Source: Niabella drilacis
GTDB lineage: Bacteria; Bacteroidota; Bacteroidia; Chitinophagales; Chitinophagaceae
Direction of reading: 5' to 3'
Assembly (NCBI RefSeq): GCF_900101395.1
Contig: NZ_FMZO01000001.1
Location: 1 to 64,000, forward strand
DNA: 64,000 nucleotides
Shown in pieces: positions 51,563 through 61,700 of the stretch (positions are counted from its first letter, which is position 1; each line of letters begins with the position of its first letter). The notes under the pieces were generated by a model, which searched no databases, was not told the DNA's origin, and saw only the letters and a list, made by a program, of their open reading frames with translations. The translations under genes and the position numbers were made by a program.

Positions 51563-52060
51563 TTATTTCTTTTCAAAATTGTAAACGATATAAATAGTTT
51601 TTCCCTCAAAAGATATGGGCGATTGCGCTATGAACTGATTGTCTCCTGCAGAAGTTACTTCCAGCGAATATCCTTCGGCCACATTTTTAGACTGGTTCTT
51701 TTTTAACCCGTCTACCCGTTTGAAATTAAGATGCGTAACGCCGTTATAGTTCCGGGTCGACCATAAGATCTCACGGGCTCCTGCCGAACAATCCTGTCCG
51801 TTAATCGTATAGCTTCCATAACCGTTATTGGGAAAAACCCAGACACTGCCTTCAAAACATGAAAGGGCCACATCATCAAAAGCTTCCACCTTAAGGTTCT
51901 TGGTATTGGTTCCTTCAATGCTGACGCCGGTTACAACCCAGGTACCTTTAAAATCCTGCCGAGGAACAGTGGAAGATGCGCTTTTTTTACTATTGGAGCA
52001 GGCAACGCCTATAACAGAAACGGTCATCAGAAGCAGAGCGATTTGTGAAATTCTTTTCAT
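51563..52060 (-). CDS. Lipocalin-like lipoprotein
   Basis: About 165 residues with a lipobox (MTVSVIGVACSNSK). The mature part starts DFKGTWVVTGVSIEGTNTKNLKVEAFDDVALSCFEGSVWVFPNNGYGSYTI, which fits a lipocalin-like domain (the GTW motif of the first strand), and continues with a row of beta-strands to TIYIVYNF. It likely binds a small hydrophobic ligand at the outer membrane. The ATG at 52060 is chosen over a TTG two codons upstream. It is a single-gene unit with its own terminator. Confidence 0.85.
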   Translation of the reverse strand: MKRISQIALLLMTVSVIGVACSNSKKSASSTVPRQDFKGTWVVTGVSIEGTNTKNLKVEAFDDVALSCFEGSVWVFPNNGYGSYTINGQDCSAGAREILWSTRNYNGVTHLNFKRVDGLKKNQSKNVAEGYSLEVTSAGDNQFIAQSPISFEGKTIYIVYNFEKK

Positions 52061-52197
52061 AATCAATGTTTTTATGCTTTATGCAATTGAAATGCCAAAT
52101 TTTGAGGATAGACGGCTTGTTGCAAAGAAAGGTTCGATGCCGGGTGTTAAAAACAGGCGCAAAGCAGCAGGTTCAGCTATTACTTAATGAGGATCAA

Positions 52198-52536
52198 TCA
52201 GATTTTGAAGATCGATTCCATCAATATCCATTTTTCGCCCGGCTTTGCAGCCGGCAACCCCTGCTGGTACTTCCACATCAGCGCTTCCCATTCCTGCACT
52301 TTGGGATTTTGTGCATCAGCAGCCTGCTTTTTCTCAAAGGAGAAGCCCGGGGCGGTTTCCATGATCATAAACAGGCGGTTTTCCACGCGAAAAATTTCCA
52401 TGTGCCGGATACCGGAATCAAGAATACTCTGCAGGATCTCCGGCCATACGGCCCGGTGATAGGCTTCGTATTCTGCAATAAGCGCCGGGTCGTTTTTTAA
52501 ATCCAGCGCGAGACAATATCTTTTTAATGGTTCCAT
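52198..52536 (-). CDS. rhaM: L-rhamnose mutarotase
   Basis: A 112-residue protein of the RhaM family, which interconverts the anomers of L-rhamnose (some members act on L-fucose). RYCLALDLKNDPALIAEYEAYHRAVWPEILQSILDSGIRHMEIFRVENRLFMIMET is the whole family signature, with the conserved His and Tyr. The C-terminus LMWKYQQGLPAAKPGEKWILMESIFKI agrees. It is separate from other rhamnose genes here, though a GH78 rhamnosidase lies 14 kb away. Expected to work in the cytoplasm on free sugar. Confidence 0.9.
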   Translation of the reverse strand: MEPLKRYCLALDLKNDPALIAEYEAYHRAVWPEILQSILDSGIRHMEIFRVENRLFMIMETAPGFSFEKKQAADAQNPKVQEWEALMWKYQQGLPAAKPGEKWILMESIFKI

Positions 52537-52742
52537 TTCTGATTTCTGATTAACCTGCTAATATACGAAGGACCCGGTTAGTGCTGAACTTTAAACTTCT
52601 TCCGAAGGTTCGGAACGTTAAACGGTGAATTGTAAAATTTCTCACTATGGACTATGCACGCTTCACTCCCGGCTTAAAACGGCGGACAGCTCATCGGGCA
52701 TGAACCGGATCTGATGTGCAACTTCAAACCTGGAACAAAAAA

Positions 52743-55130
52743 TTATTCCCGCATCATATCGATCAGCACAGCAGCGATCTCTTCTGCATTGGGTTTGCTG
52801 AAGTAGTCCCCGTCGCTGCCGTAGCCGGGCCGGTGCTCCTTTGCTGTAACGGTGCGCGGTGCTACATCCAGGTACCGGTAACCGCCCTGCTCTTCCATTA
52901 CCTTGTTAAACATAAACGCAGCAGCGCCTCCTGGTACATCTTCATCTATAAAAACAATACGGTTGGTCTTTTTGAGTGAGTCCAGGATACGATGGTGGAT
53001 GTCAAAAGGTAACAGGGTCTGCACGTCGATCAGGTCGCAGCTGATGCCCAGCGGGGCGATCTTGTTTAACGCGTCCTGGATGATGCGCAGGGTAGAGCCA
53101 TAGCTTACGATGGTAATGTCGGAGCCCTCCTGCAGCAGTTCAGGCACGCCCAGGGGAACCGTCATCGTTTCCAGGTTTTCCGGCAGCCGCTCTTTCAGCC
53201 GGTAGCCGTTCAAACTTTCCACTATCAGCCCCGGATCATTACTCTGCAATAAGGTATTGTACATGCCTGCCGCCTGTACCATATTCCTGGGCACACAAAT
53301 ATGAATCCCTCTCAGGGAGTTGATGATCATTCCCATAGGAGATCCGCTATGCCAGATACCCTCCAGCCGGTGTCCCCGGCTCCTGATAATAAGCGGGCAG
53401 AACTGCTGGCCGCCGGTACGGTATTGAAGGGAGGCCACATCATCTGTAAGCGGCTGCAACCCGTAAACCAGGTAATCGAGGTATTGAATTTCAGCAATAG
53501 GTCTTAGCCCCCTTAATGCCAGTCCGATACCACGCCCCATGATACTGAGTTCATGAATGCCGGTATCGGAGATCCGTTCTGCACCATGTTTCTTCTGCAG
53601 GCCTGCAAACCCCTGGTTTACATCCCCGATCTGCCCGAGATCTTCTCCGAATGCCAGTACCTTGGGGTTACTGGCAAAAAGCCGGTCAAAGTAGTGGTTC
53701 AGGATCTCGTAGCCGTTGATCAGCGGGGATTCACCGGTTATAACGGGTGCCACCGGGGGCACTTTTAAAGCGCTTTTAGCTCCTTCATTTAACAAATTTG
53801 AATTATAGATAGCTGCATTTTCCTTGCAGAGCTCATCATAATAAGCAGCTACCTGTCCGGCTTTGTCGCCGCATATAAGGATGGCCTTATACAAGGTCTG
53901 CAAAACGTTTTTTCTTAGGGGTTCCCGGTTGGTGACCAGGTCCGGGATCAGCTTTTTCAGTTCCGCGCTTTTTTCCGGCACATCAAGGACCAGCTGGTTC
54001 AGCAGGTTCCTGGTAGCTTCTACCTGTTCCTTTATTGGCGTCAGGTAGGCCTTCCAGGCATTATCCCGGCCTTCCTTTACATTGCTGCGGGCATCTGTTT
54101 CAATCTTCTCAAGCGTCGATTCATCAGTTAGCCCGTTCTTCAGGATCCACTCTTTCATTTTTTTCAGGCAGTCCCGTTCCCGCTCCCATTCCAGGCGTTC
54201 GGTAGATTTGTACCGCTCATGACTGCCGGAAGTGCTGTGGCCCTGGGGCTGCGTCAGCTCGTCTACATGAAAAAGAACAGGGGTATGTGTCTCCCGTGCC
54301 AGGCTGATACCTTCTTCAAAAGCTTCGATCATGCCCATATAGTCCCAGCCCTTTACCTTGGAAATATAAAAACCGTTGGTCCCTTCTTCTTTCTCAAAGC
54401 CTTTTAACGCGGCAGAGATGGAGCCTTTTGTGGTCTGCATTTCCCGGGGAACGGAGATCCCGTACCCGTCGTCCCAGACAAAGATAACCAGTGGTACCTG
54501 CGCCACTCCCGCAGCATTAACGGTTTCCCAGAAATGCCCTTCGCTCGTGGATGCATCGCCGATAGTGCAGAAGCAGACTTCGTTCCCGTTGTGGGACAGG
54601 TTTGTGAATTGCCGAAGTTCCGGCACTTCCCGGAAGCTTTTGGATGCATAGGCCAGTCCAAAGGAGCGGGGCATCTGGGCGGCTGTGGGGGCCATATCCG
54701 TGGCCGTGTTTTTGATCTCTGCCAGGTTCAGCCAGTTGCCTTCTGCATCTACATTCCTGCTGGTATAATGACTGTTCATTTGCCGCCCCACGCTAAATGG
54801 TTCATGATCCGGGTTGGGGTCTGCATACAGCTGCGCAAAATATTGTTGGGGAGTACCTACTCCTATGGCAAACATAAAGGTCTGGTCGCGGTAGTACCCG
54901 CTGCGCCAGTCGCCGGGTTTAAAAAATTTGGCCATCGCAACCTGCGCCACTTCCTTCCCGTCTCCAAAGATGCCAAATTTTGCTTTGCCGGTCAATACCT
55001 CCCTCCGGCCCAGTAAGCTGGTTTCACGACTCAGGCAGGCAATATAGTAGTCGTGCAGGATGCCGTCTTTGAACTTATCAAAAGAAAGCATTTCACCAGG
55101 GGTAGTAAGGTTGGAAGTTTGATTCTCCAT
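52743..55130 (-). CDS. Branched-chain 2-oxoacid dehydrogenase E1, alpha-beta fusion
   Basis: A 795-residue thiamine-diphosphate enzyme with both E1 subunits in one chain. The alpha half (residues 1-400) has YYRDQTFMFAIGVG, and GDASTSEGHFWETVNAAGVAQVPLVIFVWDDGYGIS for cofactor binding. The beta half (from about 460) has FGEDLGQIGDVNQGFAGLQKKHGAERISDTGIHELSIMGRGIGLALRGLRPIAEIQYLDYL and the closing LRIIQDALNKIAPLGISCDLIDVQTLLPFD. It starts the breakdown of branched-chain 2-oxoacids, or makes starters for branched fatty acids. Fusion is usual in this phylum. E2 and E3 are not in the window. Confidence 0.94.
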   Translation of the reverse strand: MENQTSNLTTPGEMLSFDKFKDGILHDYYIACLSRETSLLGRREVLTGKAKFGIFGDGKEVAQVAMAKFFKPGDWRSGYYRDQTFMFAIGVGTPQQYFAQLYADPNPDHEPFSVGRQMNSHYTSRNVDAEGNWLNLAEIKNTATDMAPTAAQMPRSFGLAYASKSFREVPELRQFTNLSHNGNEVCFCTIGDASTSEGHFWETVNAAGVAQVPLVIFVWDDGYGISVPREMQTTKGSISAALKGFEKEEGTNGFYISKVKGWDYMGMIEAFEEGISLARETHTPVLFHVDELTQPQGHSTSGSHERYKSTERLEWERERDCLKKMKEWILKNGLTDESTLEKIETDARSNVKEGRDNAWKAYLTPIKEQVEATRNLLNQLVLDVPEKSAELKKLIPDLVTNREPLRKNVLQTLYKAILICGDKAGQVAAYYDELCKENAAIYNSNLLNEGAKSALKVPPVAPVITGESPLINGYEILNHYFDRLFASNPKVLAFGEDLGQIGDVNQGFAGLQKKHGAERISDTGIHELSIMGRGIGLALRGLRPIAEIQYLDYLVYGLQPLTDDVASLQYRTGGQQFCPLIIRSRGHRLEGIWHSGSPMGMIINSLRGIHICVPRNMVQAAGMYNTLLQSNDPGLIVESLNGYRLKERLPENLETMTVPLGVPELLQEGSDITIVSYGSTLRIIQDALNKIAPLGISCDLIDVQTLLPFDIHHRILDSLKKTNRIVFIDEDVPGGAAAFMFNKVMEEQGGYRYLDVAPRTVTAKEHRPGYGSDGDYFSKPNAEEIAAVLIDMMRE

Positions 55131-55238
55131 ATTGGCAAAAATAGGGATATCACAATATACTCATTACTGAATAATTTTTCAAAGAAGCATGCAACTTTTG
55201 AAAACTGTTGAACATCTATACCGTAATTTTGTTGTTTT

Positions 55239-55246
55239 TATATTTG
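55239..55246 (+). promoter_or_regulatory. -7 element upstream of the DUF1573 gene
   Basis: TATATTTG matches TAnnTTTG exactly, 22 bp before the ATG at 55268. A TTG lies at 55208-55210, but the 28-bp spacing is too long for a good -33 element. Confidence 0.5.
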
Positions 55247-55267
55247 TTGTCAATAAAAAATAGGATT

Positions 55268-55657
55268 ATGAAGCAATTTTACCTTTTAGCAGTTTTGTTT
55301 TTTATGGGTCTTGCTGTTACTGCAAATGCACAGGAAGCAGTACCGGCAGACAAGGTGATCAAAATGGCAAAAGAAGAATACAACGTGGGTAAATTGAAAT
55401 TTAAAAAAGGGACTTCCTTTTTTATGGAGTTTACCAATATTAGCAAAAAACCGGTGATCGTGGAAAGTGTATTGGTGGGATGCGGCTGCACCGTTGCAGA
55501 AAAACCATCTGCTCCTGTTATGCCGGGCAAAGTGGGCAAGATAAAAGTAGGCTATGATGCTACAGCTGCTGCAGGCAGTACGTTTAAAAAAGATGTGACC
55601 ATTAAGATAAAAGGCGCCCAGCCTAAAACGGTATATTTTACCGGGGAGATTATCTAA
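55268..55657 (+). CDS. DUF1573 family secreted protein
   Basis: A 129-residue protein with signal peptide (MKQFYLLAVLFFMGLAVTANAQ). The rest is an immunoglobulin-like DUF1573 domain: VGKLKFKKGTSFFMEFTNISKKPVIVESVLVGCGCTVAEKPSAPVMPGKVGKIKVGYDATAAAG, with the paired cysteines in GCGCT. I chose the ATG at 55268; 20 codons upstream are open but give no signal peptide. It is common in Bacteroidota and probably structural or assembly-related. It lies 93 bp ahead of the aminotransferase on the same strand. Confidence 0.92.
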   Translation: MKQFYLLAVLFFMGLAVTANAQEAVPADKVIKMAKEEYNVGKLKFKKGTSFFMEFTNISKKPVIVESVLVGCGCTVAEKPSAPVMPGKVGKIKVGYDATAAAGSTFKKDVTIKIKGAQPKTVYFTGEII

Positions 55658-55749
55658 GAGTTTAGTTTTTTTTAGTTTTATTGAACAGTTTCAACTTATT
55701 CCATCTGCAAAGGTGGAATTTTTTTATTTTTGCCCTCTTATTTTTCTGT

Positions 55750-56949
55750 ATGATTAGAATTTCTCAAAGAGGAGTGGAAATGCCGGCTTCACCCATCCGG
55801 AAGCTGGTCCCTTATGCCGAGGCTGCCAAGCAAAGGGGGGTGATGGTGTACCATCTGAATATCGGACAGCCGGATATTGAAACACCGCCTGCTATTATGC
55901 AGGCCGTAAGAGATGTGCATATGCGGGTGCTGGAATACAGCCACAGCGCCGGAAATGAAAGTTACCGCCGTAAGCTGGTGGAATATTATAAGCGGATCGG
56001 GATTGCGGTAACGCATGAAGAGATCCTGATTACGACCGGTGGCAGCGAAGCGATCCTGTTTGCCTTTTTTGCCTGTTTGAATCCCGGGGATGAGGTGATC
56101 ATTCCGGAGCCATTTTATGCCAACTATAATGGTTTTGCCTGCACGGCCGGCATCAGGGTAATTCCTATTCCCTCCGGTATCGATACCGGGTTTGCCCTGC
56201 CGCCGGTTGAGGACTTTGAACGGGCGATCACTGCCAGGACCAGGGCCATCCTGATCTGCAACCCGAATAATCCTACCGGCTACCTGTATAGCACTGCCGA
56301 AGTGGAGGCGCTGGGCAATATTTGCAGGAAACATGAACTGTTCCTGTTTTCAGATGAGGCCTACCGGGAGTTCCGGTATGAGGACGACAGTGATTACCTG
56401 AGCCCGTTGCAGCTGCCGGGGCTGGAGGAGCATGTGGTGGTGATGGACACGATCAGCAAACGGTATAGTGCCTGCGGTGCACGGATAGGCGCCCTGGTCA
56501 CCCGTAATAAAGAGGTTTACCAGACCGCACTGAAATTTGGCCAGGCGCGGCTGAGCCCTCCGGGACTGGCCCAGGTATTGGGAGAGGCCGCGGTGGATCT
56601 TCCTGAAAATTATTTTGATGGCACGCGTGAAGAATATCGCAGGCGGCGTAATCTCCTGGTACAGCGGTTAAACGCAATGGAGGGTGTATTTTGCCCTAAC
56701 CCGGGGGGCGCCTTTTATGCCATTGCAAGGTTGCCTATAGACGATTGCGACCGGTTTTGCCAATGGCTCCTGGAATCGTTTACACACAATAATCAAACCC
56801 TGATGCTGGCCCCCGCAACGGGCTTTTATGCAACACCAGGATTGGGGGTCAATGAGGTACGGTTAGCTTATGTGTTAAATACGGATGCCATAAATGCGGC
56901 GATGGACTGTCTGGAACAGGCGCTGAAAGTATACCCGGGAAGGCGATAA
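55750..56949 (+). CDS. Aminotransferase class I/II, PLP-dependent
   Basis: About 399 residues. The fold-type I signature is clear: YHLNIGQPDIETPPAIMQAV, ITTGGSEAILFAFFACLNPGDEVIIPEPFY, the ICNPNNPTGYLYS block, SDEAYREFRY, and the PLP Lys in TISKRYSACGARIG. The C-terminal Arg that binds the substrate carboxylate is in LGVNEVRLAYVL. I start it at the ATG 55750 (MIRISQRGVEMPASPIRKL), the family's usual N-terminus; 23 earlier codons are hydrophobic and unlikely. TATTTTTG at 55725-55732 is a matching -7 element. Probably an aspartate- or alanine-type aminotransferase; the amino donor cannot be fixed from sequence. Confidence 0.92.
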   Translation: MIRISQRGVEMPASPIRKLVPYAEAAKQRGVMVYHLNIGQPDIETPPAIMQAVRDVHMRVLEYSHSAGNESYRRKLVEYYKRIGIAVTHEEILITTGGSEAILFAFFACLNPGDEVIIPEPFYANYNGFACTAGIRVIPIPSGIDTGFALPPVEDFERAITARTRAILICNPNNPTGYLYSTAEVEALGNICRKHELFLFSDEAYREFRYEDDSDYLSPLQLPGLEEHVVVMDTISKRYSACGARIGALVTRNKEVYQTALKFGQARLSPPGLAQVLGEAAVDLPENYFDGTREEYRRRRNLLVQRLNAMEGVFCPNPGGAFYAIARLPIDDCDRFCQWLLESFTHNNQTLMLAPATGFYATPGLGVNEVRLAYVLNTDAINAAMDCLEQALKVYPGRR

Positions 56950-56973
56950 ACAGGACCATAAAAAAAAATATAT

Positions 56974-57006
56974 AAAAGGGGCGCTGTAATCAGAGCTCCT
57001 TTTTTT
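56974..57006 (+). terminator. Terminator after the aminotransferase
   Basis: AAAAGGGGCGCTG and CAGAGCTCCTTTT form a 13-position stem with one G-U pair and one mismatch around the loop TAAT, ending in a T run at 57000-57006. It lies about 25 bp after the aminotransferase stop. Confidence 0.72.
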
Positions 57007-57165
57007 ATGTCCGATCCTGCGATTTTGTCAAAAGAGCTCCTATAAAATTAACATTATATATAATAGTAATATTTATTAAAAGCGTGTAAATCGCTGATAA
57101 TGGATCAAAAAGATCTAATTTTATATATTATAAAAAATAATATATATATTATTTTTTATGGAGTC

Positions 57166-57197
57166 TTGACTTTTTATCTCTTTAAACACTATTTTTG
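57166..57197 (+). promoter_or_regulatory. Promoter of the ammonium transporter gene
   Basis: TTG at 57166-57168 and TATTTTTG at 57190-57197 are 21 bp apart, an exact Bacteroidota promoter. Transcription would start near 57204, leaving a leader of about 68 nt. The surrounding 200 bp are very AT-rich and include a run of alternating A and T around 57120-57160. No other gene is present in the gap. Confidence 0.65.
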
Positions 57198-57271
57198 GTA
57201 TGAGATTTAGCTAAATCAATTTTACATTATTGTTTTTTTATCTATAATTTAAAATATAAAATATATACAAT

Positions 57272-58597
57272 ATGTCAATGACTCGAAAACTAGCTATCAT
57301 TCCTTTTGCCTTATTAATTCTTATTGTAATCTTAAGTCTTTTGTTTGGTCATAATCCTACAGAAATAAAGCAGTTCGCGGAGATCAATTCCGGTGATACG
57401 GCCTGGATGCTGACCTCAGCGGCCCTGGTTCTGATCATGACACCGGGACTGGCCTTCTTTTATGGTGGTATGGTAAAAAAGAAAAATGTGATATCTACCA
57501 TGCTGCAAAGTTTTATCTGTATGGCAATTGTTTCGATCATCTGGGTGGTTTTCGGGTTTAGCCTGGCCTTTGGGGATTCCATCGGTGGTGTAATTGGGAA
57601 TCCCGGAACCTTTTTCCTGATGAATGGAGTGCTGGAGAGCAAGCCCTGGCCCCTGGCTCCCACGGTACCATTGGTGGTTTTTGCCTTTTTTCAGTTAAAG
57701 TTTGCCATCATTACCCCGGCCCTGGTAACGGGGGCATTTTCTGAACGCATCCGGTTTACTTCGTATATTTTCTTTATATGCCTGTTTATTGTCTTCATCT
57801 ATTGCCCGCTGGCGCATGCCACCTGGCACCCGGATGGGATGCTGGCCAAATTGGGGGTACTCGATTTTGCCGGTGGAACCGTGGTTCATATGAGCGCTGG
57901 CCTGGCTGCCCTGGCCGGGGCTATCTATCTGAAGAAACGTACGGATACCAGCGAAAATAAACCGGCCCGTATTACCTATGTATTATTAGGTACCGGCTTG
58001 CTTTGGTTTGGCTGGTTTGGTTTCAACGGTGGTTCTGCAATGGCTGCCAATGCCCTGGCGGCATCGGCCCTGGCTACAACAGCCGTGGCTTCCGGAGCAG
58101 CAGCTTTCGCATGGATTATTTTTGATGCATTAAGAGGGAAAAAGCCATCTGCAATGGGCACCAGCATTGGTGCTGTGGTGGGCCTGGTGGCCATTACCCC
58201 GGCGGCGGGCTTTGTAAGTCTTCCGCATGCATTGGTAATTGGTGTGGTAGCCGCTATTATCAGCAACATGATGGTAGAATGGAGAACAAAAACCGGTATT
58301 GATGATACGCTGGATGTATTTCCCTGCCATGGTGTAGGAGGAATGGTTGGAATGTTGCTTACGGGTGTTTTTGCCAACAAGGCGATCAATACCGCCAACG
58401 CCACCGGCAACGGGCTCTTCTTTGGCGAAACCAAATTGTTTACCACCCATGTGCTGGTATTGCTGGGAGTGATTGTTTTTGTATTGGTGATGTCCTTTAT
58501 ACTTTTGAAAGTGACCGACCTGATCACGCCGCTGCGGGCCAGCGAGGATGAAGAACTGGAGGGGCTGGACCGGTCGCAACACGGGGAAAGTTTATAA
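57272..58597 (+). CDS. amt: Ammonium transporter Amt
   Basis: A 441-residue inner-membrane ammonium channel. An extra N-terminal hydrophobic segment (MTRKLAIIPFALLILIVILSLLFG) may be a signal peptide, as in Escherichia coli AmtB. The core follows with MLTSAALVLIMTPGLAFFYGGMVKKKN, the SERIRFTSYIFF block, the pore His region LAHATWHPDGM and FNGGSAMAANA, and the second pore His in FPCHGVGGMVGMLLTG. No GlnK gene follows, unlike the common amt-glnK arrangement, so PII control, if any, comes from elsewhere. The promoter is unusually AT-rich. Likely used when ammonium is scarce. Confidence 0.96.
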   Translation: MSMTRKLAIIPFALLILIVILSLLFGHNPTEIKQFAEINSGDTAWMLTSAALVLIMTPGLAFFYGGMVKKKNVISTMLQSFICMAIVSIIWVVFGFSLAFGDSIGGVIGNPGTFFLMNGVLESKPWPLAPTVPLVVFAFFQLKFAIITPALVTGAFSERIRFTSYIFFICLFIVFIYCPLAHATWHPDGMLAKLGVLDFAGGTVVHMSAGLAALAGAIYLKKRTDTSENKPARITYVLLGTGLLWFGWFGFNGGSAMAANALAASALATTAVASGAAAFAWIIFDALRGKKPSAMGTSIGAVVGLVAITPAAGFVSLPHALVIGVVAAIISNMMVEWRTKTGIDDTLDVFPCHGVGGMVGMLLTGVFANKAINTANATGNGLFFGETKLFTTHVLVLLGVIVFVLVMSFILLKVTDLITPLRASEDEELEGLDRSQHGESL

Positions 58598-58738
58598 ACA
58601 CCCTTTTAATAATACTGCTGCAAGGATGCAGGAGTACCGTAGGAGGCCACAGGGTCTCCTACAACTATTTCAGGACAATGCAATTTCATAGCAGGGATAC
58701 CGATTATTTTCCCTATTTTCCTGAAAAATTATTTGCGG

Positions 58739-61700
58739 ATGAAAAAATTGTTGTTGCTCCTGGGGCTGCTCCCGGGACTGATAGCTGTAGCTCAAACCAC
58801 CTTCCCGGTAAATGGGGTTGCAGATCCCCGCTCCGGGAGTTTTGCCCTGACCAATGCCACCATCGTAAAAGATCCCTCCACCACCATTCAGAATGCCACA
58901 CTGGTGATCAGGGAAGGAAAGATCGTCAGCGTGGGTAGTGGCAATATACCCCCCGATGCCGTGGTGATCGATTGCAAGGGTAAATATATTTATCCGTCGC
59001 TGATCGACATCTACAGCGACTATGGCATTGCACAACGCACAGTGGACCTGGCATTTGATTACGGGAGGCCGCAGCAGTTTAACAGTGCAACAAAAGGCGC
59101 TTATAATTGGAACCAGGCCATTAAAAGTGAGGTGAATGCTGCCGATCTTTTCAGTACAGACGACGCAAAGGCACAGCCACTGCGTGAAATGGGTTTTGGA
59201 ACTGTATTGGTGCATGAAAAGGACGGGATTGCAAGGGGGACGGGTTTGGTAGCGACCTTATCTGCAAAGAAAGAGAACCTGGCGATTATAAAAGAAAGGG
59301 CAGCTGCCTTTTATTCTTTTAAAAAAGGATCATCGAAGCAAAGTTATCCTACCAGCATGATGGGCGCTGTAGCATTGTTGCGGCAGAATTACCTGGATGC
59401 GCAGTGGTATAAGACCCGCCCCCCAAAAGAAGGGGTTAATAAAACACTGGAAGCCTGGAATGCCCTGCAATCCTTGCCCCAGATCTTCGAAACAACCGAC
59501 AAATGGAGTGGTTTGAGGGCAGACGGGATCGGTGACGAGTTTGGTGTGCAGTACATCATAAAAGGCGGCGGAGATGAGTACCAGCGGATCAGAGAGGTTG
59601 CAGCCACCAAAGCACCCTATATCGTTTCACTGAATTTTCCGGATGCGCAAAAAGTGGAGGACCCGGCCGACGCCCGGTTTATTGCGTGGAGCGACCTGGC
59701 ACATTGGGAGCTTGCGCCTACCAACCCTGCCGCATTTGAAAAAGCAAAGATCCCGTTTGCGCTCACAGCGGCAGATCTTAAAGATACCAAAGCCTTTTGG
59801 CCCAATCTTCGTAAAGCCATTCAGAACGGGCTATCGGAAAGAGCGGCACTGGAAGCATTGACAAAAACGCCGGCCAGCCTTTTGAATATAGCAGATAAAG
59901 TAGGAAGCCTGGAACCGGGATACCTGGCCAACTTCCTGGTTACCACCGGCAACCTGTTTGCGGAAAAAACGAGCATACTCGAAAACTGGATCCAGGGCGA
60001 ACGGTATGATATCAACGCAAAGAACAGTACTGAACTGAAGGGGCAATATGCCCTGGCCATTACCGAAGGAAATACGGTTACGCAATACCAGCTGGAAGTA
60101 AAGAGCAATACGCTGGCCACTGTTAAGACCAAAGAAGCGCTTACCACAAAGTTCAGCGTGGATGGAAGCCTGGTCTCGATCAGCTTTTCGTTAAAACCTA
60201 CAACCAAAGTGATTGGTACAGGACAAAAGGATTCCGTTTTTGAAAACCGGCAGGCGGGGGAACTGGTCCGGCTTAGCGGGGTAAACTACGGAAGCTCCTG
60301 GCAGGGAGTGGGGGCCAATGAAAGAGGTGCCCCGGTAAGCTGGGTCGCCACCCTGACCACCGCAGCAGCAGTAACAAAAGATTCATCCAGACAAACTTTT
60401 GTGAAACCGGAAGCCCAAATGGTTTATCCCTTCAGCATTTATGGAACGGCCGGGCTGCCGCAGCAGGAAACCATCCTGATAAAAAATGCCACTGTATGGA
60501 CCAACGAGGCGGGCGGAAGACAGGAACAGACCGATGTACTGGTAAAAGCCGGGAAGATAGCGCAGGTCGGAAAGTCTCTTTCCGCTGCAGGGGCCCGGGT
60601 GATCGACGGAACCGGCAAACATCTTACGCCCGGCATCATAGATGAGCACTCACATATTGCAACCTTTTCCATCAATGAAGGGGCACAGTCGGTAACCTCA
60701 GAAGTAAGGATCGGCGATAATCTGAACCCGGATGATATCAATATTTACCGGCAGCTAAGTGGCGGCGTAACCACCTCGCAGATATTGCACGGATCGGCGA
60801 ATACGATCGGCGGGCAAAGCCAGCTGATCAAATTACGCTGGGGGGCAGATGCAGAAGGACTTAAATTTAAAGGAGCAGATCCCTTTATCAAATTTGCGTT
60901 GGGCGAAAATGTAAAACGGACCGCTTCCACGCTGGGCAACAACCGCTATCCGGACACACGCATGGGGGTTTATGAAGTATTGAATGATGCATTTCAGCGC
61001 GCCCGCGAATATGAAAAAGCCAAACGATCAGGCGATAAAACGGTGCGGCGGGATCTGGAGCTGGATGCGCTTGTAGAGATCCTGGATCGCAAAAGATTTA
61101 TTACCTGCCATAGTTATGTGCAAAGTGAAATACTGGGACTGATCAACGTGGCCGAAAAATATGGTTTTAAAGTGAATACGTTCACGCATATACTGGAGGG
61201 CTATAAAGTAGCAGACCGGATAAAACAGCATGGAGCTAACGTGTCTACTTTTTCCGACTGGTGGGCCTATAAGAACGAAGTAAAAGATGCCATACCCTAC
61301 AATGCGGCGCTCATGCATCAGCTGGGGCTGAATGTTTGTATTAACAGTGATGATGCAGAGATGGCCCGCCGGCTGAACCAGGAGGCTGCAAAAACGATCC
61401 GGTATGGCGGGGTATCGGAAGAGGATGCCTTTAAAATGGTAACACTGAACCCGGCAAAGGCATTACATATTGATAATCGTGTAGGAAGTATTAAGGCAGG
61501 AAAAGATGCGGACCTGGTATTATGGAGCGATAACCCGCTGAGCATTTATGCCCGGGCATTGTATACATTGGTAGATGGTGCCGTTTATTTTGACCGGCAA
61601 AAGGACAGCGGGAATCAGGAGCACAGGGCTGCAGAACGGAACCGCCTGATACAGAAAATGCTTTCGGCAGCAAAAGGCGGGGCGCCTGTAGTGCCGGCAA

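Noticed and set aside
52743-55130. Fused E1 as a novel gene fusion
   Set aside because: The alpha-beta fusion is the usual form of this enzyme in Bacteroidota.
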